NCBI GenBank assembly: GCA_037951165.1
Contig: JBBDHG010000054.1
Coordinates: 2,370,001 to 2,434,000 of the forward strand
Direction of reading: 5' to 3'
Length of the DNA: 64,000 nucleotides
DNA from: Lophius americanus
Lineage: Eukaryota; Chordata; Actinopteri; Lophiiformes; Lophiidae
Each line of letters begins with the position of its first letter. Within the stretch, counting starts at the first letter, position 1. The notes under the pieces are model-generated. The model ran no database searches. It saw nothing but the letters and a program-made list of their open reading frames with translations, and was not told the DNA's origin. The position numbers were made by a program, and so were the translations under genes. This document shows positions 24,880 through 37,729 of this stretch, piece after piece.

Positions 24880-26475
24880 AATGACTCAGCATCTGTGTTC
24901 TAAGATACCAGGTCAGTCAGTGGCCATCAAACTCAATCCCCGGACTATTATGGTCTGTCTCGGTTTCTGTATGCGAGTGTTGCACCGATGATCTGACCTA
25001 CTTTTCCACTAGTTAGTGTTTTTTGCTTGCTTTTGCTCATTTGGGTGAGTGCGAATCCAAGGCTGTTTACGTCTTCTGTTCCTAAAGAGAGTCAGAAAAA
25101 CATGTGTGTGCCGTTACTGCATGGATTTTACTGTAAAATACACACACAGGCGGACAAATACCCACGCATAAATAAAGAAAGTGTGCACTGAACGTATACA
25201 GAGGCTTTCACAAGTCCAGCCCACTGGTGCGACAGAAGTGCCACAAACAGGAAATTCTCCAGGATTTCCCACATCACCCCTCTCTCTTCATGTGGCGCAT
25301 ATCTGGTGGCTGAAGCTCAGCCGCAAACATCTTAATGGACAGACGGGAGCTGAGCACGGGATCTGCATCAGACGCGTGCTGATGCAAGGAAAACGGGAGA
25401 AATGGCTTGTTGGATGCGGGCAGTGCTGATTCATCACCAATTAAAGAAGATGCAGGATGTAATTAGCACAACAGTAACGACGTTCCCACGGCTTTGAGCC
25501 CTAACCTAAATCAGTCACATCCAATACTGTGGGAAATATCACAATATTAAAGCTGGGAAGTTGTTTTAAGAATGTAGCTGATGAAAAATGAAGTTTGAAT
25601 CGTTGAAACTTTTAGAGGATGGACAATGTATCCCAGATGTATATTATGAAGATGCTGGCAAGGCCATCCTCACCATCGTCTTCCTGGTGTTTACATTCCC
25701 CCGCATGCAAATTTTGAAACCGTGCACAACAGCGTGTTTTCTTTCATTAACTGGATATGTTGCTCAGTTTTGTTCCTGTTCTACTTCTAAACGTAGATAA
25801 GTGTGTTTGTGCGTGTGTGCGTGTGTGTGAGTAACATGAAGCGGGCTGCAAACCTCCTCTTCATCGTCCACAAGGACAAACGTGTTACCTCCATCCTCGG
25901 ATGTAATGAAAGGTACAGAAACATGTTTGGTTTTTTATCGTATATCCGAGGATGAGACACGATGGGTGGCCGAGGGGATTTTGAACCGTCGGCCGTCTGT
26001 TTGTGCCAAACCCGAGATGTGACCCAAAGAGATGATTTAAACTTAATACATGTGAGTAATCTCCAACAGATTTTGCTCTTGGTTTTATGAGCTCATCAAA
26101 GCTCGGCGTCCGCTGACTCACCGTCTCCTGTCCCTCTGATAAAGAGTACAATTCCCTCCGATGCGTTCTCAAAGGGTGACCTTTGAAAAAAAGCAGTGGA
26201 AAACTCCCCGCGGCGAGAGCGTGTTTAGATTTCACTAATGCCTCTGATAGGAGCGTCCAATCTGACAAACAAGCAGCAGATTCCCGACCGGATCATCAAA
26301 TGTCCTGTGGTTGCTCTCAGAGAACATTGAGGAGGGTCTCTTTAATGCTGCACATAAACTGACACCTTTCTAAAATCATGCGTCACTTTGGTTCTCAGCG
26401 ACAGAAACTTCGCTTCAAACACATTAAACTCTAAACTTTAAGACGGTCATTAATTATTCTTTCATGTTTTGTAAA
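24880..26475. other. No gene seen
   Basis: Non-coding. The minus frame at 25885-26268 (127 codons) is not recognised and has no splice or homology support. Confidence 0.5.
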
Positions 26476-26479
26476 AAAA

Positions 26480-26527
26480 TAAATATATATATAGATATAT
26501 AGATATATAGATACATAGATATATAGC
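26480..26527. repeat. ATATAG microsatellite
   Basis: Repeated ATATAG/ATACATAG units. A GCTCCCCTAGTGG core of the dispersed family follows at 26526. Confidence 0.85.
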
Positions 26528-27339
26528 TCCCCTAGTGGATATGTGTAGTATTTCTGTTGCCAACACTAATTTTTGGACATATTTTTGTTCCTTTAGCTTT
26601 CCAACTGGGCCAAGCGGAGATTCTTCCTGTTCTTATCACTTACCACATCAACTGTGTAGAATAACATGAGCTGTTTGGTATTTCAGTCAAATGTGATGCA
26701 GCGGTTTCTTGGTTAAATCAGTGATTGTTTTGTTTCATGGTGTCACTGTAACATAATCATGATAGCCTTTTTTTTTATCTTAAAAAGATAGGTGTGGTTA
26801 GAAGTATTGGTCATTTTGTGTTTAATCACAGATTATTCACACAGTTAAGTACAATGTAACTCCCACTGAAAATAAGGTAATCTAGCTCCCACCTGTCTGC
26901 AGAAACCAAATTTATGCGTTTATACCGGATGCATGTGGAGCTAGTTGAAGTTTATTTTGGGTCTGTTATTCAGGTGATTGGGTAAAAGAGAATAATGCAG
27001 CAAACCTCCATGTTATTTTCCAGTAAGGTCAACTAATTCAGGATGAGAGTGTTGAAATATGGAAGTAAATCTTTCTCGCTGGATCCAGAAATTTGAAATA
27101 CAGACAGATTTACTTTCATATGAACAATGACCACAAACAGTAAATGTGATTGATGTGGATTTTTACGGACCAAGAGGAGAGAAGGAGAGAAATATAAAAA
27201 CAAAAGAAAAGATGAACAGCTTTTCGCTGATAAAATAAATCATTCATCAACAAGTTTACAGCCGTGGTTTCCAGCAGCATCCAACTTTAAGCCGCTTCCC
27301 AACTGCTGCCTCAAACAAAACCAGGGAGCCATCAATCCT

Positions 27340-27367
27340 ACACAGACACACACACACATACATACAC

Positions 27368-27424
<57 letters not shown>

Positions 27425-27472
27425 CACACACACACACACTCACACACACACACAAACACATAGACACACACC
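27340..27472. repeat. CA microsatellite
   Basis: CA repeats with CATACATACACA interruptions. Confidence 0.95.
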
Positions 27473-28137
27473 AGATTGGAAAATTACTTGAAAATGTAAG
27501 GGCTTCCGTCTATCTAAATCCAAGTTGCTATGACAACCGCAGAGGAGAGGAGGAGGAAAAGGCCGGACTCTGGGGTTACGTGACCCACATCTGTCACTCC
27601 ACCTGTGGAGAGTCTGACTAGATATCATTTGTCACCATGAATGGATGTTCTGATAAAATCAACACTCCTGCAGACGGGCGTTGTGAAACCTATCTGATAA
27701 AACGCCAGACACAAATTAGATCTGTGCTGCTGAGGAGCTACCGTCGATACGAGGCCTGCTTCTGAGGCTGAGGGGGGGCGGGCCGGGAGTCCGAGTGGAA
27801 TCATTTATGAAAAGGAAGAAGAATAAACAAATGACCAAACACCAAACAGCCTAATATAAAGCGAGGATAATCATAATAACCCTCCTGTTATTGGCATATA
27901 GGTTTTATTGAAGTGTGATCTGAGGCCTGACTCTGTCATAGGCTCCTGTCTGCGACGCCGCATGGCTTCCAGCAGGATTACCTGAAGTGTTAGTATGTGA
28001 GATCACACCTTGCTTATGTGCACAGCTTCCTGTTCACTATGAATGAGGTCTGTGTTCCGCTGTTTGTCCATGGCCGCCGCTAGCAATAACCCTGATCCCT
28101 GATCCCCAGGTACCATGACACCATTCTCTGGCGTAAC

Positions 28138-28178
<41 letters not shown>

Positions 28179-28183
28179 ATAGA
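28138..28183. repeat. CA microsatellite
   Basis: Uninterrupted CA run of about 17 units followed by CATACACAT. Confidence 0.93.
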
Positions 28184-29188
28184 GACTTCATTCTGTATAA
28201 ATGACTCAATTTGACAATGTTTATGCTTATGTTTATGAAACAGATGAAAATTTAAATGGGAGGTTGAGCCACGACACGCGTTATTTTTTCCTCCATGAGC
28301 AAATCAGTTTCAATGTCTTCAGGATGAAGGATGAATGTCTTCATCATAAATCTATAAGTTCTTTATTCCTATGGTAGACACTTTCACTCGCTCCAGCTTC
28401 TTAAACATGGCAGTCACAAAGTTTCGGTAGATTTCTATAATCCAGCCCCTCACGTAACTGGTTGTTATTTCTAAACCAGCAAGCTTATGGTTCCACTCTG
28501 GCACCTTTTATCAGCGGCCAGTTCTTCTACAGTGCAAAAGCTAAGAACCAGATATTTAAATTAGGAACTGGTTCAGAATCAGCCCTCCACAACAGTGGTG
28601 TCAACTATTTTCATCATTGTAGGCCTACTCTTGCAGCGAAGTACTCAGTGATCACCGCAGAAATATATTCAGAGTTATACAAAAATGATATGGCAGTTCA
28701 TTTATTCATCCAGAAGGGTCCAGTCCGTAAGTCAGGTTTCTGAATAAAATCCCTGTTTAGAAATAAAAGATTTCATTTAGCCTTAATACTCTCCTGCATT
28801 GGGGAAAATATGCACAAAACACATTTTATTGGTTTTGCAGTTGTATTACTTTTTCAGATTTGTTATAGTAAAATTACTTTAGGATTCATGCAACAATGTT
28901 TTTTCTTTTCTCTAAATAATCTCATTCTCCCTTTTGAATGTTTTTTTGCCGCCAACAGCACTGTGATCAATGCAGAAAAAACAAAAACAAAAGAAAAGAT
29001 CATTTTTGGTAATCCCTAAATTTCGTCAGTACATTAAAAAAAACACTGATTGTATTCTTCCTTCTTACAGTTGTTTTTCCGTCAGAATAAAGCAGAGACT
29101 GAATTTAGACTTCTGACTAAAAATACCATTAAGAAATAAAAAATGTTAATTCCTGTTTCCATACATTTGGAATGCAAATATGTTTGTA

Positions 29189-29265
29189 TAAATATATGTT
29201 TGCATAAAATATATATAATATATAATATATATATATATTATATATATATATATTTTTTTTAAACA
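29189..29265. repeat. AT-rich low-complexity run
   Basis: ATATATAATATATAAT-type sequence with a T run at its end. Confidence 0.85.
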
Positions 29266-30009
29266 ATTAGGTCTGAAATGATTTGTTATTAAATTGTTTT
29301 AGCAATCATAAACTTTTTTTATTTTTTTAAGTGGCTGCTCGTACATCCTGCAGTACCTTAGCGTTCCCCTAGGGGCACCATTAACCCTGCCCTGCTGTTA
29401 GGCATATCTTCGATAGAGCCTCCAGAATGGTGGGAGGGGTGATTGATCAAGATTCAGGTTGAATGTCTGCCTGTGAAGAGGAGAGAGGAGTGATGAGGTC
29501 AACGGGCGCAGGATATGAGATGAATTAAGGGGAGGAGTCTCGCAGCGAGTTTGCAGTGAAGAGATAGCTGACAGTCAACAAAGAGGAAAAAACGATCAGC
29601 TTATATGTGAATATGAATAATGAAGCGCTACGTTTTCAGTCACCCAGCTCTTCTCTCAATATTATAAACACAAAAAGACATGTTGGAGCATAAAGATTAA
29701 ATAACTTAATGTTTAAATGTATAATACAAATATACACCTGACCGAATCTTCAAAAACAATGGATAATTGTAAGGAAAAAATCAGGAGTGCATTGGGAAAT
29801 GACTTTAAAACTAGTACAAGGAGGAAGTTGCAGGTCCTGGCCGTCAGGTAAAACCAAAATTAAACTTAACTTATTTGAGTATTTATAGTTGGCCCGGTTG
29901 CAAAGTGAGTTTGTGACATCATATGTAGGACCTCTGCTCGGAATGAATGTGAGTAAAGTCTTCCTGAACTCCATCAGAAATGACACATGGAAACACTTTA
30001 ATACAGATG

Positions 30010-30010
<1 letters not shown>

Positions 30011-30091
<81 letters not shown>

Positions 30092-30112
30092 TACACACAC
30101 ACACACATACAT

Positions 30113-30166
<54 letters not shown>

Positions 30167-30172
30167 AAACAC
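30011..30172. repeat. Long CA microsatellite
   Basis: About 160 bp of CA repeats with CATACATACACA blocks. Confidence 0.95.
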
Positions 30173-30524
30173 CTTCTAATCTGCATTTGCACAAAGAATA
30201 GACACAGGTACCAGGATACACTGTTCTCTTTAGTCCAGTCATCACCTGCTCTCACCTGTTTGGTATTTTATCTACAAACACAATAATTTGTATCTTTTTA
30301 TCTTCAACTCAGATTCTTGAGTATACACATCATCAATACCCATCTTTATATTCCTGTTGTTCTGTTTTAACATTGATTCGTGTTTGCTTGGGATTATGTG
30401 TTGTTCGGACACATATTTGACATTTTTGTTTCATTTTTCATCACTATTCTAATGTCAAAAGCAAAGTGAGATAATTTCATTGATGACCCCATGTCTAATC
30501 ATTCATTCGTTATTATCATTAGCT

Positions 30525-30990
30525 GGGTTTACATACACAGCCTAATTCCGATTAAATCCGGAATAGACATCTAATCGGGAAGAAAATACTGCATTTAAAC
30601 ATCCTTTTCTGAATGGAAAGAACGTTTGAGAATTAGATTTCATTCCTTTGCGAGGAGGTTGTCTAAATCCTTTCGGAAAGCCTTTCCGATAGCCAGTCGC
30701 TGCATGTAAACGCTGTATCAGAAATCTTTCTCTTTGAGTTATATCTGCGCATGCCCAGCGTCATGACGTAATGATCTGCTAAGTTTTTTCAGCGCCGCGA
30801 CGCATTTTGCGTCTGCATCGGAGAGTGATTTACTCATCGAAGCTTTGATATAGTTTAACATATTTGGACATTTAGATGGGGGAAAAGTCACTTCCGCACA
30901 TGCCCTCTTTGTCGTATTCTTCTTCCGGGCGCTTGTCGGTGGTCGGCAACTATCTCACCGAAGTATTTTCTCCACCTTATGAACGGGAGA
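30525..30990. repeat. Dispersed fish repeat (GGGTTTACAT...ATTCCGATTAAA type)
   Basis: GGGTTTACATACACAGCCTAA, TTCCGATTAAATCCGG and GCATGTAAACGCTGTATC, then TGCGCATGCCCAGCGTCATGA, are motifs of an abundant fish non-autonomous element. Limits are uncertain. Confidence 0.5.
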
Positions 30991-31084
30991 GTGGATCGTC
31001 TGCGCATAAACTTGTTGATGAGTAACATCTGACCTGAAAAAATACAGTATTGCATAGATTATTTTCAAATTTCATACACACATA

Positions 31085-31460
31085 GACCTTAGTGCGAGCA
31101 AGAACTGGATTGATTTTGTTAAAGGTTGGTTGTATATTTCCCACACTAGGGGGCGCTTTACCTCCATGCATTTTCAGGGCCGTACTTTCATCATATTTGG
31201 TATGTATGAATCGACATATAAACTCCAGGAGATATTTGTTGTACGTATCATATATTACTTGTATTGTTCATACTTTCTTCTCGAAGGGGGCTTTTTTTTC
31301 TCTTTTTTTTCAAAAAAACCCACTGTTTTTCTGACAGAACGTCACATTTTATTTGAAGAATTCAATCAGTGAGATTGTTTGTACAACGCAGTGGATTGGG
31401 GGCTTTCCAGGGATATACCCCTTGCCGACAGCAGAGGCCTAGTTTAATCTCTACTTGCGC
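31085..31460 (+). repeat. Dispersed copy of the CCCCTAGTG repeat family
   Basis: GTGCGAGCAAGAACTGGATT, CACACTAGGGGGCGC, GAATTCAATCAGTGAGATTG and TTGTACAACGCAGTGGATT parallel 8285-8470 (GAGTTCAATCACGGGGATGG, TTGTACAACACAGGGAATT) and, in reverse complement, 49900-50040. Confidence 0.65.
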
Positions 31461-31655
31461 TCACTCTATGTTGATTTTTATTTTATTCCTGTAAGAGGTT
31501 CAGTGTTTTTCTTTTAGCGTTGTGTAAAAATAAGGAAAAAAAGGCAAAATTTCTGAAGAGGAACACGACTTCCTCAGTTGGATCACTGAATTTAGGATTG
31601 GAGCAAACTGGATTTTTCTAACCTGAATTTGTTTGATTGTAAATGCTGTCAAACT

Positions 31656-34094
31656 ATTATGAGTGAATGACGACACAGATATATTTTCAATCAGATGGAC
31701 CTAAGTAGAACGATTGTAGGAAACAGTCATAATGACAGACAGGAAGTCGCTTCCAGTGAATCAGCCTTCGCTCTAGCGTCACCTTTTAACCCTAACGTGT
31801 GAACTTTGACCTGAAGTAACCACATGTTGACATGAGGGAAGTTCTTTACACCTTAGGATGCGTCCAGGTCGAAAGACGGCTCGCATTTCATGAGGAGAGA
31901 AGACAGCAGGAACGAGTCGTAGGAGAAACAGGGATTTATTTATTTATTTATGCGGTTTTTTTTTGTTTTTGTTTTTTGATCTTATACATTTCCACATTAT
32001 TAATATGAGCCCGAAAAATTTAAATTCAATACCAATATCATTTTTTTCATGAAAAAGTAAGATGATGAAGTTACTAAGTTACTAAACAGTCTAAAAATCT
32101 AAAAATGTGTACTTCGGGAAGATATAAGTAAACAATCAAAGATGAAGCTGCGCTTTTCTTCACATTTAAAGGGTTTGTGACGTTTGTGTTACCATGGTTA
32201 CCATCTCCAGCCTCTGTTTGAGGGGAAAGCTGATGGGCCAGTGGGTTTATGACGCTTTGCGTGAACCTGGTCATTACAATACTTGTAATAGAAAACTTTG
32301 GTACTTCTGAAAAACTCCACCGCTCAGTACAAAGATCGAAAAATACACTGGAAAATCATTCCTAGGTCATGTGACATCCAGTCACTGAGTCTCAGGTCAT
32401 CAGATGAGGACCAGGTTCGGCAAGGCGTCATAAACCGACGACATCGACATGAGGCTCAACCATCAACTTTCCCCTTAAAAAAAAGGCTGGCGATGGTAAC
32501 CATGGTAACACAAACGTCACAAACCCTTTAAATGTTAAGAAAAGTACAGCTTCATCTTTGATTGTTTGTGTATAACTTCCCTAGGTGCACGTTTTTACAT
32601 ATAGTCACTGAAGGTTATCAATTCAACAGTTCTAATGACTTAATAGCTTCATCATGTTTCTTCATCAGGAACAAAATGATATTAGTCAGAAAATGATAAA
32701 TGGTATCTTATGCATTTTCATGGTGTAAAAGCGAATCCTGTCAACAATTTCGATACACGTTGCCATAAAAAGGAAATTTTAAAGAAAAACTGAAAATGTC
32801 AAGCTGATTTATTATCAAACGAGGGGGAAATTACCGTAACGCCCAACGTATAGTATGTGTAAAATTACCATAACTGATGTTCATTTTCATACCAGGGCCG
32901 TATCAGTCCTGATGGTTTTATTGACAACAATGTAGTTGTGACTGAAGAAATAAAAACTAATGTACCTGAAGCTAAATTAAAAGTTGTGCACAAAGGGGTC
33001 ACACAGAAGATTTCCTCAGGATGCTTTCTTACAGGATGTCAGGATCTTATCTTTGTATAATAAGAAAGGAACCGGATGAAGCTCTATAATGGTTTCTTAA
33101 TGAGTTTCTACCAGGTACTGACACACCTGGTAGGAAACTATTACTATTACTACTACTGACTAGTAAAGCTGCAGTTGTTGATAGGGAATACTCTAAACAC
33201 TCTAAACTGAGGGATTATGTCAGACCACATCAAAGGAAAAAGAATCAATATTATTCTCTTCAGGTAGGCAGAAAAAATAGGGATGGGAAAAAAGCTTCGG
33301 GGTACACTAAATAATATAATGGGGCGGCTGGAGCTCCGTGGCTGGAGCGGCCCAAGATCAGAGGGTAGCCGTTAGGAGTCCCATCAGGGTCTACTTGTCG
33401 TAGGCTCCTTGAGCGAGACCCTGAAACCCTAGCCCCCCGGGCGCTTCAAAGGGGGCCGCCCACTGCTCCCTAAGGGATGGTTCAAAGGCAGGGAAATCAT
33501 TTCACTGTGTTATACTGTATGTGCTCAACAGAGGATACATTATCATAATTGGGAAGAAAGTCCTGGCCACAACCTGTTTCTTCAACTTGAAGGCACCTTT
33601 AAAACAAAACCCAAAGAAAGTGAAAATTATTTGAGTGATTACATTAAAAGCAAGGTTTAGAAAGTGAGGTAAGATTAATCACATGACACAGACAATAAAA
33701 ATAGGGTTTATCCCTCTTTTTTATAGTTATATTTGATTTTGAGGGTTCATATTAATAATGTGGAAATGTATAAGATCAAAAAAACAAAAACAAAAACGCA
33801 TAAATAAATAAATAAATCCCTATTTCTCCTACGACTCGTTCCTGCTGTCTTCTCTCTTCATGAAATGTGAGCCATCTTTGACCTGGACGCATCCTAAGGT
33901 GTAAAGAACTTCCCTCATGTCAACATGTGGTTACTTCAGGTCAAAGTTCACACGTTAGGGTTAAAAGGTGACGCTAGAGCGAAGGCTGATTCACTGGAAT
34001 TGACTTCCTGTCTGTCATTACGACTGTTTCCTACAATCTTTCTACTTAGGTCCATCTGATTGAAAATATATCTGTGTCGTCATAATATATATAT
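31656..34094. repeat. Long fold-back structure (nested inverted repeat, arms about 620 bp)
   Basis: The left arm (31656-32275) is matched in reverse complement by 32410-32684 and 33731-34094. Outer ends: ATGACGACACAGATATATTTTC at 31667 pairs with GAAAATATATCTGTGTCGTCAT ending at 34083. Inner match: ACGTTTGTGTTACCATGGTTA (32176) pairs with AACCATGGTAACACAAACGT (32498). The loop is about 135 bp. About 1,045 bp (32685-33730) is inserted in the right arm. There is no coding capacity and no clear target-site duplication. Confidence 0.88.
33321..33545 (+). mobile_element. tRNA-derived SINE-like copy inside the fold-back insertion
   Basis: It begins GGGGCGGCTGGAGCTCCGTGG, with an A-box-like GTGGCTGGAGCGG and a degraded B-box GTTAGGAGTCC. 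CTCCTTGAGCGAGACCCTGA is a common tRNA-related SINE body motif. Internal GC-rich CCCCCCGGGCGC and ACTGCTCCCTAAGGGATGG complete the copy. Confidence 0.65.
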
Positions 34095-34329
34095 ATATAT
34101 ATATATAAACATTATATTATTTATTTGCGTGCAGTTTTTTATACATGCAATTTTCAGTTCGGGGAAAAAGAAGTAGAAAACAGTGGAGAAATTCAGTTAA
34201 CATGCCATTTTCCTGCATGATTGTCGCATCCAGGAAAAGATGAACAACTTATTCAAATTGCACGCCAAATTTTTCACACACAAAATAAAAGCCTGAAATA
34301 CGTTTGTTACCGGCACTAAGTACTATCTT

Positions 34330-35465
34330 TGAGAAGGCAGTATTTGACCAACTACAAGAAAACCTTGTTTCAGGACCTTGCAGCGTGTTTACAGAGAGGG
34401 ACACTCCACATGCAGAGCTGTAATGCAGATGACGGACGGCTGCTGCAGAGATCTGGACAACAAGATGATAAGAGCAGCTGTCCCGTACGATGTTACAGCA
34501 GGATTTGATGTTGATGACCAGAAGCTTCTTCTAGAAAAGGGTTACGGGTTCAAACCATCTGCAGCTGCTTGGATGGAAATCTATTTAGCGAATACCTGGA
34601 TCACAGAGGTTCTCCTTAATGCGAGCTGTTGACATAGCACGGCAGTGGACTGTGGTGTTCCTCAGGGGAGTTGCTTCGGCCCTCTTATGTATCTTATTTT
34701 TTAACAAGGATTTACAACTATAACCTTTTCTTTTTTTTATTATATCCCTGGTTTTACCAGATGTAATCCTCATCGAGATTAAAAATCTCTTTTCCGAGAG
34801 TCAGCTGTCCAGGATAGCCACACAGAAACTGCCTCAATAATTAACATAAAACACATGTTCGACGTAAATACACTTAAATGAGAGAGTACGAGAACTCAAA
34901 AATGAGAAAATACAAATACTATATTGTATGACAGATAGAAACTCAAGCATGGTAACAAGTTCTGCCAGTTCCAGTTACTCATTTGTCATCTGTGAAATAT
35001 TTTGAGAGCGTAAACCACATGACTTTAGGTTTTTTACCGATGTTTGGAAACAGTTAAATAGGAAGTAGCCCGAGAAGAGATTTATAAACCAACAGCGACC
35101 GATGCTAGAATCTGCGGACGTACAGATACGGACACTTAGAGACACGTCATGTGTTCAAATCTACAGCCAGTCACAAAACAGAACAAGCATTTTTTTTATA
35201 TTTAGCACTAAAAGACGCTAAATTAGCAACGTACGCAGATGACACTACAGTATGTACCTCAGTTACAACCTCTGATGATCTGACTGATGTTTTGAGCCGG
35301 GAGATGGATATGAATGGAAAACGGATCTCAGAAAACAAACTGCTTCTCAGCACACCAATAACAAAGAGAATAATATTTGGTTGGAGTCAGGGGTGCAGTC
35401 CGCCTGATACACATCTGTACGCCGTATACCCACTAGGAAATGTCACAGATTTCTTTACACTCACG
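34330..35465 (+). mobile_element. L2/CR1-type LINE relic
   Basis: The frame at 34378-34632 reads YREGHSTCRAVMQMTDGCCR, DNKMIRAAVPYDVTAGFDVDD and KLLLEKGYGF, matching reverse-transcriptase blocks where the family has LLDFSAAFDIIDH. GTGTTCCTCAGGGGAGTTG (34650) is the PQGS block. After about 500 bp of unrelated sequence the catalytic block resumes at 35228: TYADDTTVCTSVTTSDDLTD and NKLLLSTPITKRIIFG. The YADD core survives, but the element is in pieces. Confidence 0.85.
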
Positions 35466-35689
35466 TCAAAATGTGCCAGGATACGTATTTACCCCGAGAA
35501 CCGCTGTATGAATTCTCAACTCTGCTTCTGCATCGATGTTTTTCGGCGTCTAGATGATACATTTCCTCATTTGGGTAGCATGGATGTGTTTGTGACTGTG
35601 TGTGTATAGGAGAGGAGTAAATCATCCAGACCCCAACTCTTTCTCTCATTCAGTCATTCACTATGACTTCATTCATATGGACCAAGTTT

Positions 35690-35905
35690 TGGTTCAATTG
35701 AGGAGGTTATCTTCGCAGAATTGTGTTTCATAAAAAGCTCCCCTTGGTGAGTAAATATGACCTACTTGAGTAAAACACATTTGAATTAAGATAATTAGAT
35801 CTCCTGCAGAGGATTCATATGACCCAAATACGTACTAAATCACACCAACGGTTGAGAAATGACGTCCAGAAAACTTTTGGAGAGAAAGCGTTGCCTAGTG
35901 TCACA
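35690..35905 (+). repeat. Dispersed copy of the CCCCTAGTG repeat family
   Basis: CATAAAAAGCTCCCCTTGGTGAGTAAATATGA-type core (35728-35760), then TTAGATCTCCTGCAG and GGTTGAGAAATGACGTCC, match the units at 49957-50520. Confidence 0.6.
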
Positions 35906-37315
35906 CGATGACCCCTCAGACAATCAAGACCACTCTGTCCCTGACAACTCTTGAAAACTCACACCCACGCTCATTAGTTATGCATGACCAACTGCCAACT
36001 CTCTATGTAGCAGCATCTACTGGAGGTATTAAACCCCTCACTCCCACCAGACCAGTAGAATAAGTGGATTTTGTGCCATAAAGCTATCCGGTTCTCTTAG
36101 CCAGACTTTTTCCTGTGACTTCTAGCATTTCTGACTTAATATTCACTTGATTTAGTTCCATAAAGCAAGGTCAACATAGTAAGGTTCATAATTATCCACA
36201 ATCAGTCATAAAATTCAGGGGAAAATACACTTAAATTAATCAATTAACAAATTCTAAGTAATGAAATAAACTATAAATGACAAATGGAAATGAATGCATA
36301 CAAACAAATATGCCTACATAAATGTGTGTTTAATTTGATAACTGTGATGAGGAGGATGGTATCATAATGTTAGCTGGTAGTGGTACCGATGCTGTCGGCA
36401 TATACGTTATAATAACGGTACTGTACCAGCAGGGGATTGGTGCCATCGTTCCTTTCGTGATGGGAATTGAACCTACCCCTCCTCATGCACTGAGAATCAG
36501 GCTAGGGAATGTAAAAACTGACATCCTTAGTTAGAGTGGAGAAAGAAAAAGTTAGGTACCGGTAAATATCAGTCAACCTATGAAGCTGTAATAAACCACT
36601 GAAAGGAATAAAGTCAATTACTGTATGCAGGACATTTATCCGATAAGGTCACTACATGATATGTAAGATATCAATAATCGTTTCATAAGTAGAGCTAATT
36701 GAAAGAGGTGAAGATTTGTCTTCTCTCCTTTACTCTTCATGTATTTGTTCAGTATTTGTTAGCCATGTTGTGAAGATTGTAAACAGTTTGTTAAATATTG
36801 TTGAGTAGATTCTAGCCTTTGTTGAGCAGGTCTCAATGCTAATATAGGTATAAAAAAAGACAACCTATGTAGTTGTTAATTCATTAACTATGGTTTTGGT
36901 AGATACGTGGTCATGGTGATTTTAAGAGTGTATATAATAATGGAGAAGATAAGAGACCCCTTTCGTGACCCCGCTGTGAAGCTTATAAGATTCTGTTGAG
37001 TGTGTGTTACAGAACTGCAGGAATGTTCATTGTTAGTACTGCTAGAAAACTGATGAGCCCATTCAGCACCATTAGTTTGCACTCTTGAATATGAACATTT
37101 TGATAATCTGTTAAACCTGTGTTCCAGGTCTGTGGTCCAGAGTCACGGAACATCTTGAGGAGAGGTCAGATCCTCTGTGCCTGAGTGAGATGTTGGTTAA
37201 CACTTAACAGCAGAAAAGAAGTCCAATCTCTGCAGCTGTAAATGTCATCCACTGCTAATGTCTTATGTTGATTATCAAACATCGACATGTGCTCAATCAC
37301 TTTGTAACACAAACA
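35905..37315. other. No gene seen
   Basis: AT-rich non-coding sequence. Confidence 0.55.
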
Positions 37316-37319
37316 GGGT

Positions 37320-37460
37320 CTGTGTCGATTCTCGTTCATCCAGGTCATGGTAATCCATGTGAGTTGAATCCAAAGCCACTTTGGATTCGGATCAGAGTTC
37401 TGTTTTGGCTTGAGAACGTTTCACCTCTTGTCCAAGAGGTTTTTTCAGTTCTTTAAACAC
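37320..37460 (+). repeat. Fish interspersed repeat fragment
   Basis: TCTCGTTCATCCAGGTCATGG and GAGAACGTTTCACCTCTTGTC followed by AAGAGGTTTTTTCAGTTC are familiar motifs of an abundant vertebrate repeat. It lies just left of the repeat at 37490. Confidence 0.55.
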
Positions 37461-37489
37461 TAAGTTTCTTAAACGAGCTGAATTATCTT

Positions 37490-37715
37490 CATCGTCTTTT
37501 GGCTATTCCCTTGTGGGGCCGCAACAGTGGTTTCCCTCCACAGGCTGGTACCCTTCTGGCTATCAGTACCAGTGATGGTATGTGTTAACCCGAGCCCCGA
37601 CCCATTCGGTTTGGAATCAGTTTTTATGTTCCACATGTTGGGTTTTACGCCGGATGCCCTTCCTGACCCAACCTTCCCCATTTATCCGGGCTTGGGACCG
37701 GCACTGGACGAACAA
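37490..37715 (+). repeat. Fish interspersed repeat with GCCGGATGCCCTTCCTGAC signature
   Basis: TCGTCTTTTGGCTATTCCC, GGGGCCGCAACAGTGG, GGTTTTACGCCGGATGCCC and TTATCCGGGCTTGGGACCGG occur in the order seen in an abundant fish interspersed repeat. Related copies are at 16690-16835 (plus) and 39655-39890 (minus). Confidence 0.7.
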
Positions 37716-37729
37716 TGGATTGTTGGATT

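Larger units (their letters stand above)
26530..30005. other. No gene seen apart from listed microsatellites
   Basis: AT-rich non-coding sequence. The segment 28440-28740 (AAACCAGCAAGCTTATGGTTC, AAGAACCAGATATTTAAATTA) may be a decayed hAT-type element, but I cannot show its ends. Confidence 0.4.

Noticed and set aside
34690..35150. Possible intron within a gene at 34378-35609
   Set aside because: The flanking frames are LINE reverse-transcriptase blocks with lost residues and stops; the gap is decay or insertion, not a spliced intron.
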